Origin: UBA9655 sp963704475
Lineage (GTDB): Bacteria; Pseudomonadota; Alphaproteobacteria; UBA9655
Length of the DNA stretch: 64,000 nt
Direction of reading: 5' to 3'
Assembly (NCBI GenBank): GCA_963704475.1
Contig: OY969900.1
Location: 1,116,001-1,180,000, forward strand
Part shown: positions 34,132 through 42,823 of the stretch, piece after piece
Numbering within the stretch: position 1 is the first letter of the stretch
How the letters are laid out: each line of letters starts with the position of its first letter
Translations under genes and position numbers: made by a program
Notes under the pieces: generated by a model
Told to the model about the DNA's origin: nothing
What the model saw: the letters and a program-made list of their open reading frames with translations, nothing else
The model's database searches: none

Positions 34132-34720
34132 GAGGTATCTCCACCAGTCGAATACTTTCTTTTGCTTGTCGACTCAATTGGTCCCCTACTTTCTGTTTTT
34201 GCACCCCCTCCCGGTGACGTAATGTCAGAACAATAGCTCCAATCATAGCAATGAATAAAATAAGGCCCGCTGCCTGAAAAACAAGAACATACTGCGTATA
34301 AAGGAGGTTCCCAAGAGCTTGGGTATTGGGAAGCTCAGTTTGAGAAAAAGAAATTAACTCCAACGCTTCCGGTGATGTTTTCCAGGTCACCACCATCAAA
34401 ATAAGCTCAGCAACAAAGATTAACCCTACAAGAAATCCCATAAGGTAAAAGCGGCGTACTAGATGAGGGAGCTTACCCGTTGCTCCATTCAACATCATCA
34501 CAACGAAAAGAAAAAGAACCGCCACAGCTCCAACATAAACAACGACGAGTATCATCGCTAAGAATTCAGCATGAGCTAGGATAAAAAGACCAGCCGCATT
34601 TAGAAAAGCCAAAATCAGAAATAAAACACTATGAACGGTATTGCGTGCGGTAACGACAAGCACAGCAGAACTTAAAAGAACAGCGGATATTACGTAGAAA
34701 AGAAAGGAAACACTTGTCAT
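34121..34720 (-). CDS. nuoJ: NADH-quinone oxidoreductase subunit J
   Basis: A 199-residue complex I membrane subunit with five helices. ARNTVHSVLFLILAFLNAAG and VYVGAVAVLFLFVVMML are family hallmarks. It heads the nuoJ-nuoK-nuoL run; the nuoA-I genes are not upstream, where the region turns to the divergent AmpG-like gene. The start has no strong ribosome binding site. Confidence 0.94.
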   Translation of the reverse strand: MTSVSFLFYVISAVLLSSAVLVVTARNTVHSVLFLILAFLNAAGLFILAHAEFLAMILVVVYVGAVAVLFLFVVMMLNGATGKLPHLVRRFYLMGFLVGLIFVAELILMVVTWKTSPEALELISFSQTELPNTQALGNLLYTQYVLVFQAAGLILFIAMIGAIVLTLRHREGVQKQKVGDQLSRQAKESIRLVEIPHVP

Positions 34721-34879
34721 GTGATTTGCAAAGCTTTAACTGTTTTTTAGCTACATTCATTAGACGTGAAGATAACCTTAGTCGAATTTTTCCTCACTGT
34801 CACCTCTCCTTTCAGGAGAAAACAAATAAGCGAAGTTAATTTTGTAATTTTCTTTTTTAAATATTAACTTTCTAAATAT

Positions 34880-36247
34880 ATGTGTTATATTCCATCCGTC
34901 TTTGTTTTTATAAGGAATAAGGCCACTTTGATTCAAACCTTAACAGCAAGCTTGGAGTCCTTTTGGGACAGACGCATTCTCTCGATTTTCGCCTTTGGTT
35001 TTTCGAGCGGGCTTCCCTTTTTGCTGACTCTTTCAACACTGACAATTTGGCTGAAAGAATCCGGCGTTAACAATACAACCGTTGGCCTTTTTGTTGTGGC
35101 CACCCTTCCCTATACCTTTAAGTTTCTTTGGGGGCCCATCGTGGATCAGGTAAAAATTCCATGGCTTACCGCTTTGCTGGGCCAGCGTCGGAGCTGGGCA
35201 CTCATATCTCAGCTAGGACTCGTTTTTATGTTGCTGGGACTTGGGTCAACCCACCCCGAAAATCATATTTTTGAGACAGCTCTGTGGGCCTTTGGCGTTG
35301 CGTTTTGCTCTGCCATTCAGGACATTGTCATTGAAGCTTACCGCATTGAAATCATTGATGAAGACCAAAAAGGAGCTGCGGCCACGGCCATTATCTTAGG
35401 CTGGCGCTTTGGCATTTTGACCTCAGGGGCCGGCGCTCTTTTCTTGAGTGCTACCTTTTCCTGGGCTATTGCTTACATGGTAATGGCAATCCTCATGAGT
35501 GTCGGCCTTCTGACGACTCTCTGCAGTCCCTCTCCGCGCACTATTGTTTTAAGCTCTGCCCCTCACCTTTCTTTAAAGCCAAACCTTCATAGACGTTTCG
35601 GTAACTGGTTTTTGGAAACCTATATCCCCCCCCTTAAAGAGCTTTGGGAGACGTACGATTGGCGAATTGTTTTAGCCTTTATTCTTTTTTATAAAATAGG
35701 GGATACAACTCTCAATGTTATGAACACGCCTTTTTTAGTAGAGCTTGGGTTTACAAAGCTCGAAATTGCTCACGTTGCAAAGCTTTTTGGAATTTCTGCC
35801 ATGATTGTGGGGGGATTTATGGGTGGCCTTTTTTTGGGTCGTTTTGGTATCCTCCCGAGTCTCGTCATTGCCGCTATTTTTCAATTCTTCTCAAGTCTGA
35901 TGTTCGTTATTCAAGCCCTTGTGGGTCACGATCTTAATATTCTTGTCATCACAATTGGAGTTGAAAACTTCACCTGTGGTTTTGGGGCAGCTGCTTTTAT
36001 TGCCTATCTTTCAAGCCTTTGTAGCGTGCCGCATACAGCCACTCACTTTGCACTTCTGTCGTCTTTTGGATCTATGGCACGAATTATTCTCTCTGTAAGC
36101 GCAGGCATTCTTGCAGACATCCTACCCTGGTCCCTCTTTTTTACGTTCACCGCCGCAACGTGTTTACCCTGTCTTTTCCTCCTCATGCGGGCTGCGAATC
36201 ATTTCACCTCTCGCCCATCTTTCTTGAAGGCGGCAGCACCTCTTTAA
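34880..36247 (+). CDS. AmpG-like muropeptide permease (MFS)
   Basis: A 12-helix transporter of the AmpG/PAT branch of the MFS. Diagnostic segments are FSSGLPFLLTLSTLTIWLKE, KFLWGPIVDQ and QDIVIEAYRIEII. AmpG brings GlcNAc-anhydro-muropeptides into the cytoplasm, which fits nagZ nearby. The listed ATG gives 455 residues, but a TTG at 34928 with AAGG just before it could be the true start and would trim 16 residues. Some AmpG relatives in intracellular bacteria carry other solutes, so the substrate is likely but not certain. Confidence 0.83.
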   Translation: MCYIPSVFVFIRNKATLIQTLTASLESFWDRRILSIFAFGFSSGLPFLLTLSTLTIWLKESGVNNTTVGLFVVATLPYTFKFLWGPIVDQVKIPWLTALLGQRRSWALISQLGLVFMLLGLGSTHPENHIFETALWAFGVAFCSAIQDIVIEAYRIEIIDEDQKGAAATAIILGWRFGILTSGAGALFLSATFSWAIAYMVMAILMSVGLLTTLCSPSPRTIVLSSAPHLSLKPNLHRRFGNWFLETYIPPLKELWETYDWRIVLAFILFYKIGDTTLNVMNTPFLVELGFTKLEIAHVAKLFGISAMIVGGFMGGLFLGRFGILPSLVIAAIFQFFSSLMFVIQALVGHDLNILVITIGVENFTCGFGAAAFIAYLSSLCSVPHTATHFALLSSFGSMARIILSVSAGILADILPWSLFFTFTAATCLPCLFLLMRAANHFTSRPSFLKAAAPL

Positions 36248-36270
36248 ATAGGCGTATTGCTCATACATGT

Positions 36271-36475
36271 GAGGTAATTGCAAAATTATTCTCCCGGTTG
36301 TCATCCTCGAGCTAGAAGTTATTGATTTGAAATGCAAATCCTAGAGCTTCTTCATCGATGATCTTCTCAAAAGAGGCAAGTTCCTCGGTTCAAGAAAAGG
36401 TAATGTTTTCCTTCGAAAAACAAACCTTTTCTAGCCCGAGAATGACAAGGGTTGGTTGAATTTTGCAATTGGCTC
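36271..36475. mobile_element. MITE, full-length copy C
   Basis: A 205-bp element bounded by GAGGTAATTGCAAAATT and AATTTTGCAATTGGCTC, flanked on both sides by ATGT (36267-36270, 36476-36479). It has the same orientation as copy A and the same length as copy B. It sits 23 bases after the AmpG-like gene. Confidence 0.9.
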
Positions 36476-36488
36476 ATGTGTTTAAGGA

Positions 36489-36516
36489 TTGCATTTTAAA
36501 AAAAAAGCCTTATATT
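36489..36516 (+). promoter_or_regulatory. Candidate promoter for the cold-shock gene
   Basis: TTGCAT, a 16-base spacer and TATATT lie ~205 bases before the start codon, just past MITE copy C. This would give a long 5' untranslated leader, as known for cold-shock mRNAs whose leader folds differently at low temperature. Confidence 0.4.
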
Positions 36517-36719
36517 AAAAGATGAGTTTAAAACCTCTTTAAGGATAAAAACCGCAGAGATTATGCGCTAAGCGTCAAGAAATCTAAGATGTCACCATGC
36601 CTTCTTCTTCTTCACCATCAGCCATCCTCCCTATGTAAATATCGTAAGATACCCTGCGTAAGGTTTTTCCATGTTTTTTTAAACTCGTTGTTTAACGCCC
36701 AATCATAAGGATATAAGAT

Positions 36720-36923
36720 ATGAAGAACGGCACTGTAAAATGGTTTAACCCCACAAAAGGCTACGGCTTTATTCAAATGGAAGACGGTACACGCGATGTA
36801 TTCGTTCACATCACAGAGCTAGAACGCTCTGGAATTTCCAATTTGGCTGAAGGTCAAAAAGTCAGTTTTGAATTGGCAACCACCAAAGGCAAAACATCTG
36901 CTGTCAACCTCCAGTTGCGGTAG
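36720..36923 (+). CDS. Cold-shock domain protein
   Basis: A 67-residue single-domain CSD protein that binds single-stranded RNA/DNA as a chaperone. It has MKNGTVKWFNPTKGYGFI with RNP1 (KGYGFI) and RNP2 (VFVHI), the nucleic-acid-binding aromatic patches. The ribosome binding site AAGGAT lies 7 bases upstream. A ~200-base leader suggests RNA-level regulation. It is followed by a TTAGTAATTAG-type hairpin repeat. Confidence 0.93.
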   Translation: MKNGTVKWFNPTKGYGFIQMEDGTRDVFVHITELERSGISNLAEGQKVSFELATTKGKTSAVNLQLR

Positions 36924-36931
36924 AATAAAAC

Positions 36932-37003
36932 GTGATTAGTAATTAGTAATTAGTAATTAGAATTCTTTTCTAATCACTAACCTCTAATTACTAATCTCTA
37001 GCA
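36932..37003. repeat. TTAGTAATTAG-type inverted repeat after the cold-shock gene
   Basis: GTGATTAGTAATTAG repeats run into TTCTAATCACTAACC and CTAATTACTAATCTC, forming a potential long hairpin. It is the same family as 22421-22509. Confidence 0.7.
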
Positions 37004-37034
37004 CTACATCTCGCAAGTAAAAGAACTTATACCG

Positions 37035-37262
37035 TTGTCATTGCGAGAAAGGGCGTAGCCCCTTTGAATCAACCCAGTGTAAAAACTTACTCCGCAGGAA
37101 TGCCGGGTATCATCCCGAATCTTTGAGTGCCGGACTTGATCCAGGATCTTGTGCCATGGGATCCCCCTCTTTGTCATCCCGGACTTGATCCGGGATCTCA
37201 TTGTCGTGAGGCCCTGAAACAATCCTCGATCGAGGTCGAGGACATGGTTCAGGACGACAGTG
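37035..37262. repeat. Repeat cluster between cold-shock gene and IS982
   Basis: A partial TTGTCATTGCGAG-type unit is followed by GTCATCCCGGACTTGATCCGGGATC palindromes and an ATCGAGGTCGAGGACATGGTTC unit found inverted at 40742-40794. I see no gene in 36924-37450; short open frames here are repeat sequence. Confidence 0.75.
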
Positions 37263-37450
37263 TTGGTTCGGATGATAGTGCTGTGCCAGATGACAGTATT
37301 ATGCAAGGTCTTCAGGGTTGAGTTTGAACTAGGTTGCCTCAAAAAGCGATGCGCTTCGCAATTGCAACTTGTTGTTTATAAAGAAAAGACGTAAAGAGTA
37401 GGCTTGAGCCAACGGGAAAAAGATATCGTTCTCATTAGGAAATTTAATAT

Positions 37451-38411
37451 AACCTCAGTTTTGGATAAGGGATAAAAATATGGTAGGCTAAGCCATTCTT
37501 AGAATTGGTAAAAAATAAGAAAGGAGCTTAGCCAATGAGATATAATATCACAGCATTATTTTTTTGCATCGATGAATTTTGCAAAGCCTATGAAGAATGG
37601 GAAAAGCATCGCCTTATTGATACGGGAAAAGAGCGCCATCGAGCCTGCGAAATGACCTTAAGTGAAATGTTAACGATTATGGTTATGTTTCACGTAAGCC
37701 CTTGTAAAGTATTTAAATATTTTTACACTGTTCATGTAGCTCATATCCATAAACAAGACTTTCCACACCTTGTCAGTTACAATCGATTTGTCCAGCTCAT
37801 GCCACGCCTTTTTGTTCCCTTGAGTGTTTTGTTGAACAGCTTGTTTGGAAAGAAAACAGGAATTTATATTGCTGATCCCACATCTCTACCCGTGTGTCAC
37901 AACAAACGGATTAATCGTCATCGTGTCTTCCAAGGACTTGCAGCCCGAGGAAAAACAACGATGGGGTGGTTTTATGGGCTTAAACTGCACATGGTCATTA
38001 ATCATAAAGGGAGCATTATGGCTGTTAAAATAACTCCCGGTAATGTTGATGAACGAACTGTCTTGGATGAGATGACTCGAGACCTTATGGGAAGTATTTT
38101 TGCGGACAAAGGGTTTATTTCTCAGGAGCTTTTCAAAAAACTGTTTAGACGAGGCCTCAAAGTAATCACAGGGATAAGGAAAAACATGAAAAATTACCTT
38201 ATGCCATTGATCGAAAAATTTCTCTTAAGAAAACGGTTTCTCATTGAAACTGTCTTTGACATCTTGAAGGTGCATATGAATTTATCTCATACACGCCATA
38301 GATCTCCTACGAATGCTTGCGTTAATATCCTTTCTTGCCTCGTTGCTTATCAATTGAGGCAAAACAAACCGACCTTTAAATTTTCAAGCTCTCTTATCCA
38401 AAACTGAGGTT
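37451..38411 (+). mobile_element. Intact IS982-family insertion sequence
   Basis: The element is 961 bp with perfect 19-bp terminal inverted repeats (AACCTCAGTTTTGGATAAG). It is flanked by AATAT on both sides (37446-37450, 38412-38416), a target duplication. It encodes one complete transposase. It lies between the cold-shock gene and the end of the ATP synthase operon. Confidence 0.93.
37535..38407 (+). CDS. IS982-family transposase
   Basis: A 290-residue DDE transposase. It shows the IS982 layout: an N-terminal ~90-residue region, then IADPTSLPVC with the first Asp, GWFYGLKLHMVINHKG, FADKGFIS with the second Asp, and RFLIETVFDILK with the Glu. AAAGGAGC precedes the ATG. The frame is intact and ends 4 bases inside the right terminal repeat. 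Together with identical termini this suggests recent insertion and possible activity. Confidence 0.93.
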   Translation: MRYNITALFFCIDEFCKAYEEWEKHRLIDTGKERHRACEMTLSEMLTIMVMFHVSPCKVFKYFYTVHVAHIHKQDFPHLVSYNRFVQLMPRLFVPLSVLLNSLFGKKTGIYIADPTSLPVCHNKRINRHRVFQGLAARGKTTMGWFYGLKLHMVINHKGSIMAVKITPGNVDERTVLDEMTRDLMGSIFADKGFISQELFKKLFRRGLKVITGIRKNMKNYLMPLIEKFLLRKRFLIETVFDILKVHMNLSHTRHRSPTNACVNILSCLVAYQLRQNKPTFKFSSSLIQN

Positions 38412-38418
38412 AATATAC

Positions 38419-38524
38419 CCCTCACTCGCCGCTATGCGGCGACCTCTCCCACAAGGGGAGAGGTGAAGACCGTTTATATCTTAGCGTTTTTTAACAGGCT
38501 TCCTCTATCATAATGACAGGTTCT
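38419..38524. repeat. Repeat overlapping the atpF 3' end, copied at 59235-59350
   Basis: A CCTCAC...ACCTCTCCCACAAGGGGAGAGGT palindromic unit plus the last codons of atpF align with 59235-59350; homology stops at GACAGGTTCT in both. The IS982 element ends 8 bases to the left. The shared block carries the atpF tail to the other site. Confidence 0.8.
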
Positions 38525-38985
38525 AATTTCTCCAAAACGGCAAGCGTCAATTTTTTTCTTTCTTTTTCATCTGTTAATAATGTCTGTTCAATGATCGCAA
38601 GCGCCTCATCCACAATCTCACCCCGTAACTTTGCTTTTGCTTCCTCTTGTTCAATCGCAAGGCGCTCTTTAAATAATTTTTCTGTGTGTGCTTGAAAATG
38701 CTCAAGAGCTTGTTCATTTGATTTTTTAAATTCCACAATCCCTTGCTCCGCAAAAGCGAGTATTTCCTCAGCGCGAAGAGTAGCTTCATCAGATTTTTTT
38801 TTATAGGTCTTCAGAAGGCTCAAGGCTTCTTCCTGAAGACGCTCAGCTTCCTTTACCTGATGCGCTGCTTTTTGGGCATGCGCATCAAGAACTTGCATAA
38901 AGTAGGCATAAGCTCGTTTTCCAAGGGTCAGGAAAAGAAGCAAAAAGGCAATGAGAACCCAAAATTCAGGAGTTGAAAATATCAC
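38491..38985 (-). CDS. atpF: ATP synthase Fo subunit b
   Basis: Subunit b is half of the peripheral stalk linking the a subunit to F1. It has an N-terminal membrane helix (MIFSTPEFWVLIAFLLLFL) and a long charged coiled coil. 164 residues is normal. It starts with GTG, 3 bases after the atpF' stop. Its last ten codons and stop (EPVIMIEEAC) are present again at 59318-59350 with synonymous changes. It is the last gene of atpI-B-E-F'-F. Confidence 0.93.
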   Translation of the reverse strand: MIFSTPEFWVLIAFLLLFLTLGKRAYAYFMQVLDAHAQKAAHQVKEAERLQEEALSLLKTYKKKSDEATLRAEEILAFAEQGIVEFKKSNEQALEHFQAHTEKLFKERLAIEQEEAKAKLRGEIVDEALAIIEQTLLTDEKERKKLTLAVLEKLEPVIMIEEAC

Positions 38986-38988
38986 GGA

Positions 38989-39444
38989 CTATGCCTCTCC
39001 TTTCGAAGAAAGACGCCTCCCAAGTTTTTCGAGGATTTCTTTGGCGAGTTCATCTTTCAATGATCGAACTTGCCCGTAGGCTTCCTGATGGGCGCGGTAA
39101 AGCTTTTCTCTTTCCAGATGGAGGAGATGACTTTTCTTATCAATGTACAGTTTCTTCTGATCAGCTATTTCTGAAGAGATAGCATGGGCCGCTGACGCAT
39201 ATCGTTCTTGCGCTTCCATCCGTGCATGAGCAAGTCCCTCCTCATATTCGTTCAATAGACCTTCCGCTTGTTCTCGATAAAGACTCGCTTTCTCAAGTTT
39301 TTTCTCAACCGTCTCCGCCCGCAATGTGAGAAGACGCGCGACTTTTGGCAACGCCATGGTTGTTAGAATAACGTAAAGGCTCAAAAAACAAATCCCTAAC
39401 CAAAAGAGCTGGGAAAAAAATGTTGTTACATCTAGCTGAGGCAT
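38989..39444 (-). CDS. atpF': ATP synthase Fo subunit b'
   Basis: The second, diverged b-type stalk subunit found in alphaproteobacteria and cyanobacteria. It has MPQLDVTTFFSQLFWLGICF and LTTMALPKVARLLTLRAETV, the family signature, then a charged coiled coil to residue 151. It forms a heterodimer with b. It lies 8 bases from the atpE stop and 3 from atpF. Confidence 0.93.
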   Translation of the reverse strand: MPQLDVTTFFSQLFWLGICFLSLYVILTTMALPKVARLLTLRAETVEKKLEKASLYREQAEGLLNEYEEGLAHARMEAQERYASAAHAISSEIADQKKLYIDKKSHLLHLEREKLYRAHQEAYGQVRSLKDELAKEILEKLGRRLSSKGEA

Positions 39445-39452
39445 ATGACTGC

Positions 39453-39677
39453 CTACTTAAACAAAATCAGGAACGCAATCAAAAGCGCAAAAAGTGCCAC
39501 AGCCTCAGTCAGCGCAAACCCTAGAATGCCTAAGGGAAAAATCTGCTCTCGTGCAGACGGGTTTCGTGCCGTCGAGGTAATAAGGGCTGAAAAAATAAGC
39601 CCAATTCCAAGTCCAACGCCGGCCAGGGCCATCACAGCAAGGCCTGCTCCAATCATACGTGCTGCTTCAACATCCAT
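39453..39677 (-). CDS. atpE: ATP synthase Fo subunit c
   Basis: A 74-residue hairpin of two membrane helices that forms the rotor ring. It has a Gly-rich first helix (AGLAVMALAGVGLGIGLIF), the polar loop RNPSAREQ and the proton-binding Glu in helix 2 (FALTEAVALFALLIAFL). GGAGAA lies just upstream of the ATG. Confidence 0.97.
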   Translation of the reverse strand: MDVEAARMIGAGLAVMALAGVGLGIGLIFSALITSTARNPSAREQIFPLGILGFALTEAVALFALLIAFLILFK

Positions 39678-39689
39678 AACGTTTCTCCT

Positions 39690-40412
39690 TTAATGTAAGT
39701 GAATCGAATCGCGTAAGTAAATGCAAGTTAAAATTGTAAAAACGTACGCTTGTAAAACGGCTATCAATATTTCAAAGGCGGTTAAAAGAACGTTTACAGC
39801 CAAAGGGGCAATGCCAAAAATTCCCAATGCAACTGTAAATCCTGCAAACACCTTCAACATCGTATGGCCCGCCATCATATTGGCAAAAAGCCGGATTGAC
39901 AGACTGATAGGTCGGGAAAGATACGATAAAACTTCAATGGGCACAATAAGGGGCAACATATAAATCGGGGCTCCGGATGGTACAAAAAGAGTAAAATAAT
40001 GAAAGCCATGACGAACGAACCCAACGAAGGTTGCAAGGCCAAAAGCGATCATCGCAAGGCCAAACGTCACAATGACGTGGCTTGTAAACGTAAATCCGTA
40101 AGGGATCATCCCTATCACGTTTCCCATTAAAATGAACATAAAGAGAGTAAAGATAAAGGGAAGATACTTTTTTGCCTGGATGCCTGCTGTTTCATCAAGA
40201 ACATTCGCTACAAATTCGTACACCATTTCAACCATAGATTGCCATCGCCCCGGAATAAGACGCGCCCTCGTCGTCCCCCCTATAAGAAAAATCGTTGTCA
40301 AGACGACGGCTGCAACCATAAAAAGGGACGAGTTTGTAAATGAAATATCAACCCCTTCTATTTTTAAAGGAAAAAGAGTGTGAATTTGAAACTGATGGAG
40401 GGGATCATGCAT
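39690..40412 (-). CDS. atpB: ATP synthase Fo subunit a
   Basis: The membrane stator subunit with the half-channels for protons. Five to six helices, the essential Arg in the SLSIRLFANMMAGH segment, and the C-terminal AFEILIAVLQAYVFTILTCI are hallmarks. The 240 residues fit the family. The start overlaps the end of atpI by 8 bases. Confidence 0.97.
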   Translation of the reverse strand: MHDPLHQFQIHTLFPLKIEGVDISFTNSSLFMVAAVVLTTIFLIGGTTRARLIPGRWQSMVEMVYEFVANVLDETAGIQAKKYLPFIFTLFMFILMGNVIGMIPYGFTFTSHVIVTFGLAMIAFGLATFVGFVRHGFHYFTLFVPSGAPIYMLPLIVPIEVLSYLSRPISLSIRLFANMMAGHTMLKVFAGFTVALGIFGIAPLAVNVLLTAFEILIAVLQAYVFTILTCIYLRDSIHLH

Positions 40413-40707
40413 GCAGAGGATGCTCCTTCTTTGTATGGGTTAAGGTGCGATAAACATTAAGAAATCCAGCCACTGACCCAAGGATAAAAAAGAAGATCAA
40501 CCCCCAAGGGGATATACCAAACATCCAATCACTCAATAAACCCATTCCAACCCCCACAAAAACACCGGCAACAAGATCAGCCCCCACATTAAAAAACTTT
40601 CCCATTAACCTAGGACGAGACTTTTTTTGGTGTGGATCTGACTTTAATGTTTTCTTAAGCCCTTCGATACGCTCTTTTAATTTCTTTAACGCCACGTCAT
40701 CAGACAT
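40405..40707 (-). CDS. atpI: ATP synthase protein I
   Basis: A 100-residue AtpI-like membrane protein that assists assembly of the c-ring. Two helices follow a basic N-terminal region; GADLVAGVFVGVGMGLLSDW and LGSVAGFLNVYRTL are typical. The open frame reaches 40758, but the extra 17 residues come from a GTCATCC-type repeat, so the ATG at 40707 is preferred (MSDDVALKKLKERIEGLK). It leads the Fo operon. Confidence 0.87.
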   Translation of the reverse strand: MSDDVALKKLKERIEGLKKTLKSDPHQKKSRPRLMGKFFNVGADLVAGVFVGVGMGLLSDWMFGISPWGLIFFFILGSVAGFLNVYRTLTHTKKEHPLHA

Positions 40708-40741
40708 TTTTTTCTCTTCATATTTGTCATCCTCAACAGCA

Positions 40742-40794
40742 CTGTCATCCTGAACCATGTCCTCGACCCCGATCGAGGATTGTTTCAGGACCCC
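40742..40794. repeat. GTCATCC-type repeat before atpI
   Basis: Reverse-complement match of ~52 bases to 37205-37258, containing the palindrome CCTCGACCCCGATCGAGG. It lies in the leader of the Fo operon. Confidence 0.8.
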
Positions 40795-40825
40795 ATGCCT
40801 TGTGATCTCGCCCAGGGCACCATTA

Positions 40826-42568
40826 TTAAATCTCCTGCAATCTCCACAGCTTTTTATACAAGCTATCTTGGTGGATTAATGCGTTATGCGTCCCTTCCTC
40901 TACAATACGGCCTTTATCAAGCACAAGGATCCTATCCATATGTTTTAAAGTGGACAATCGATGAGCAATAGCAATAACAGTTTTCTTTTTATCTTTGATC
41001 AAAAAATTAAGGCTTTCTTGGATCAATTTTTCTGTATGGCTATCAAGAGCAGACGTCGCCTCATCGAGAATAAGAATGGGGGCATCTTTTAACATCGCAC
41101 GCGCGATCGCAATGCGTTGCCGCTGCCCCCCTGACAATTTAATGCCTCGTTCTCCCACATAGGTGTCATACCCACTCGGCAATTCACTGATAAACTCATG
41201 AATGTGAGCACGTTTGGCAGCTGCGATGACTTGGCCATCCGTGGCATCTGGTCTGCCATACCTGATGTTTTCCATCAGTGTGCGGTGAAAGAGCAGCGTA
41301 TCTTGAGGAATAACGGCAATATTTTCCCGCAAAGAATCTTGCGTTATAGAGGCGATATCTTGATGACTCACCAAGATATCACCCGACGTATTTTCAAAAT
41401 ACCTCAACAAAAGATTGACGAGGGATGATTTTCCCGCCCCTGTTGGGCCGACCAGGCCTACTTTTTCACCAGGCTTAATCAGAAGATTCAGATTTTTAAA
41501 CACAGGATTTCGATCATTATACGTAAAATTCACATTTTTAAATTCGATTTCTGCCGTCTTCATGATCAAAGGCTTTGCCGTTGGGCTATCCAGATTCTGC
41601 TGAGGAATATTGAGGACCGTCAGGGCACTTTTCATATTCCCCATGGCCCGGGAAAAGGTTTGGAGTTCACGTGTTGCCCTCCAAACTTCATCTAGGATAC
41701 TTGTAACCATTCCAAAGACAAACGCAAAATCACCAAGGGTTATAAGTCCTTCTCTACGCAAATGAATTGTCATAAATAAAACAAAAATAAGTATAATAAG
41801 ATAAAAAATTACTCCAGCAATCTGTAATTTAAAATCATATTTATAAACACGAACCTGCTTCGGGATAAAATCATGAGAAATTTGGTCATCCAAACTTTTC
41901 AGTTCCCTCTTTCTCGATGCAAAAGAAAAAAGGGAAATCATATTGCTAATCTTATCTGAGATCTGTCCAACAATGGCATGAATACTCTCTGTCTCAACAA
42001 AAGAAAGCTTATTCAGGTTCTGGGAGAGCTTGCCCATCACGGTGACATACACCACTGTCCAAATAAAAATAAAGAGGCCCAAATATGGGTTCACCATTGA
42101 AAGGGCACAAAGACCCACAATAACTTTAAGGATATATTGCGAAAGCCCATGGTGCATCTCTGCCCAAAACTTGTCATACCCATCGAGCAATCCTTTAAGC
42201 TTACTGCTGATAGAGCCTGTAAAGTTATCTTGAAAGAAAAGATAGGAATGGTGTTGTACATAATCGTAAGATTTCACAAGAATGGATCGCCGAACATAAG
42301 GTTCCGCATTCCATTCAGCGACATTGCCGATACGCCACGCCAATTCCATCACGACTTGTGCCCCTATCAAAAGGCCAATGGGGAAGAGGATGTGACTCCA
42401 CATTAAAGGCCCGGGCTCTGCCATCGTATCCAGAAAGAGCTTTATGGCATAATTGTACGCCAAAGGATAAAGACACCCGAAAAAGGGTCCCAGCAACATG
42501 ATGGCATACAGCCATTTATATGGCTTGATGTGGCTCCAGAAAAAAGAAAGGGTTGAGTGTGTGTTCAT
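40826..42568 (-). CDS. ABC exporter, fused permease-ATPase
   Basis: A 580-residue half-transporter with a six-helix membrane domain (about 1-320) and an ATPase domain. Walker A is GPTGAGKSSL, the Q-loop lies in AVIPQDTLLFHRT, the signature is LSGGQRQRIAIARAM and Walker B is PILILDEATSALD. Two copies would assemble as a homodimer. The type (MsbA/HlyB-like, class B) exports lipids, peptides or drugs; the substrate cannot be read from sequence. It stands alone, with repeats on both sides. Confidence 0.9.
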   Translation of the reverse strand: MNTHSTLSFFWSHIKPYKWLYAIMLLGPFFGCLYPLAYNYAIKLFLDTMAEPGPLMWSHILFPIGLLIGAQVVMELAWRIGNVAEWNAEPYVRRSILVKSYDYVQHHSYLFFQDNFTGSISSKLKGLLDGYDKFWAEMHHGLSQYILKVIVGLCALSMVNPYLGLFIFIWTVVYVTVMGKLSQNLNKLSFVETESIHAIVGQISDKISNMISLFSFASRKRELKSLDDQISHDFIPKQVRVYKYDFKLQIAGVIFYLIILIFVLFMTIHLRREGLITLGDFAFVFGMVTSILDEVWRATRELQTFSRAMGNMKSALTVLNIPQQNLDSPTAKPLIMKTAEIEFKNVNFTYNDRNPVFKNLNLLIKPGEKVGLVGPTGAGKSSLVNLLLRYFENTSGDILVSHQDIASITQDSLRENIAVIPQDTLLFHRTLMENIRYGRPDATDGQVIAAAKRAHIHEFISELPSGYDTYVGERGIKLSGGQRQRIAIARAMLKDAPILILDEATSALDSHTEKLIQESLNFLIKDKKKTVIAIAHRLSTLKHMDRILVLDKGRIVEEGTHNALIHQDSLYKKLWRLQEI

Positions 42569-42634
42569 GGGCGCATCTTATCCAAAAAAATATGACGGAG
42601 ATAGAACAATTTATGGTAAGGTGTATATCTATGA

Positions 42635-42788
42635 TTGTCATTGCGAGGAGGAGCGTAGCCCCTTTGAAGCAACCCAGTTCACAGATGCCGCAAGCTCGCA
42701 GAGCTTGCGACTGGTTGTTTTAAAAACACAGCCTCATTCCTGCGGAATAGTTCTTTAACTGGGTCGCTTCGCTCTTCGCAATGACGAC
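42635..42788. repeat. TTGCGAGG-type large palindromic repeat
   Basis: TTGTCATTGCGAGGAGGAGCG...GCAACCCAGTT on the left pairs with AACTGGGTCGCTTCGC...GCAATGACGAC on the right, and an inner AGCTCGCAGAGCTTGCGA palindrome lies between. It relates to the repeats at 1-134 and 5393-5525. No gene is seen in 42569-42823. Confidence 0.75.
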
Positions 42789-42823
42789 GGTATAAGATGA
42801 AATGCACCTGAGAGACCTTAAAA

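Noticed and set aside
37451..38411. IS982 transposase as the source of MITE movement
   Set aside because: Its terminal repeats (AACCTCAGTTTTGG) do not resemble the MITE ends (GAGSCAATTGCAAAATT).
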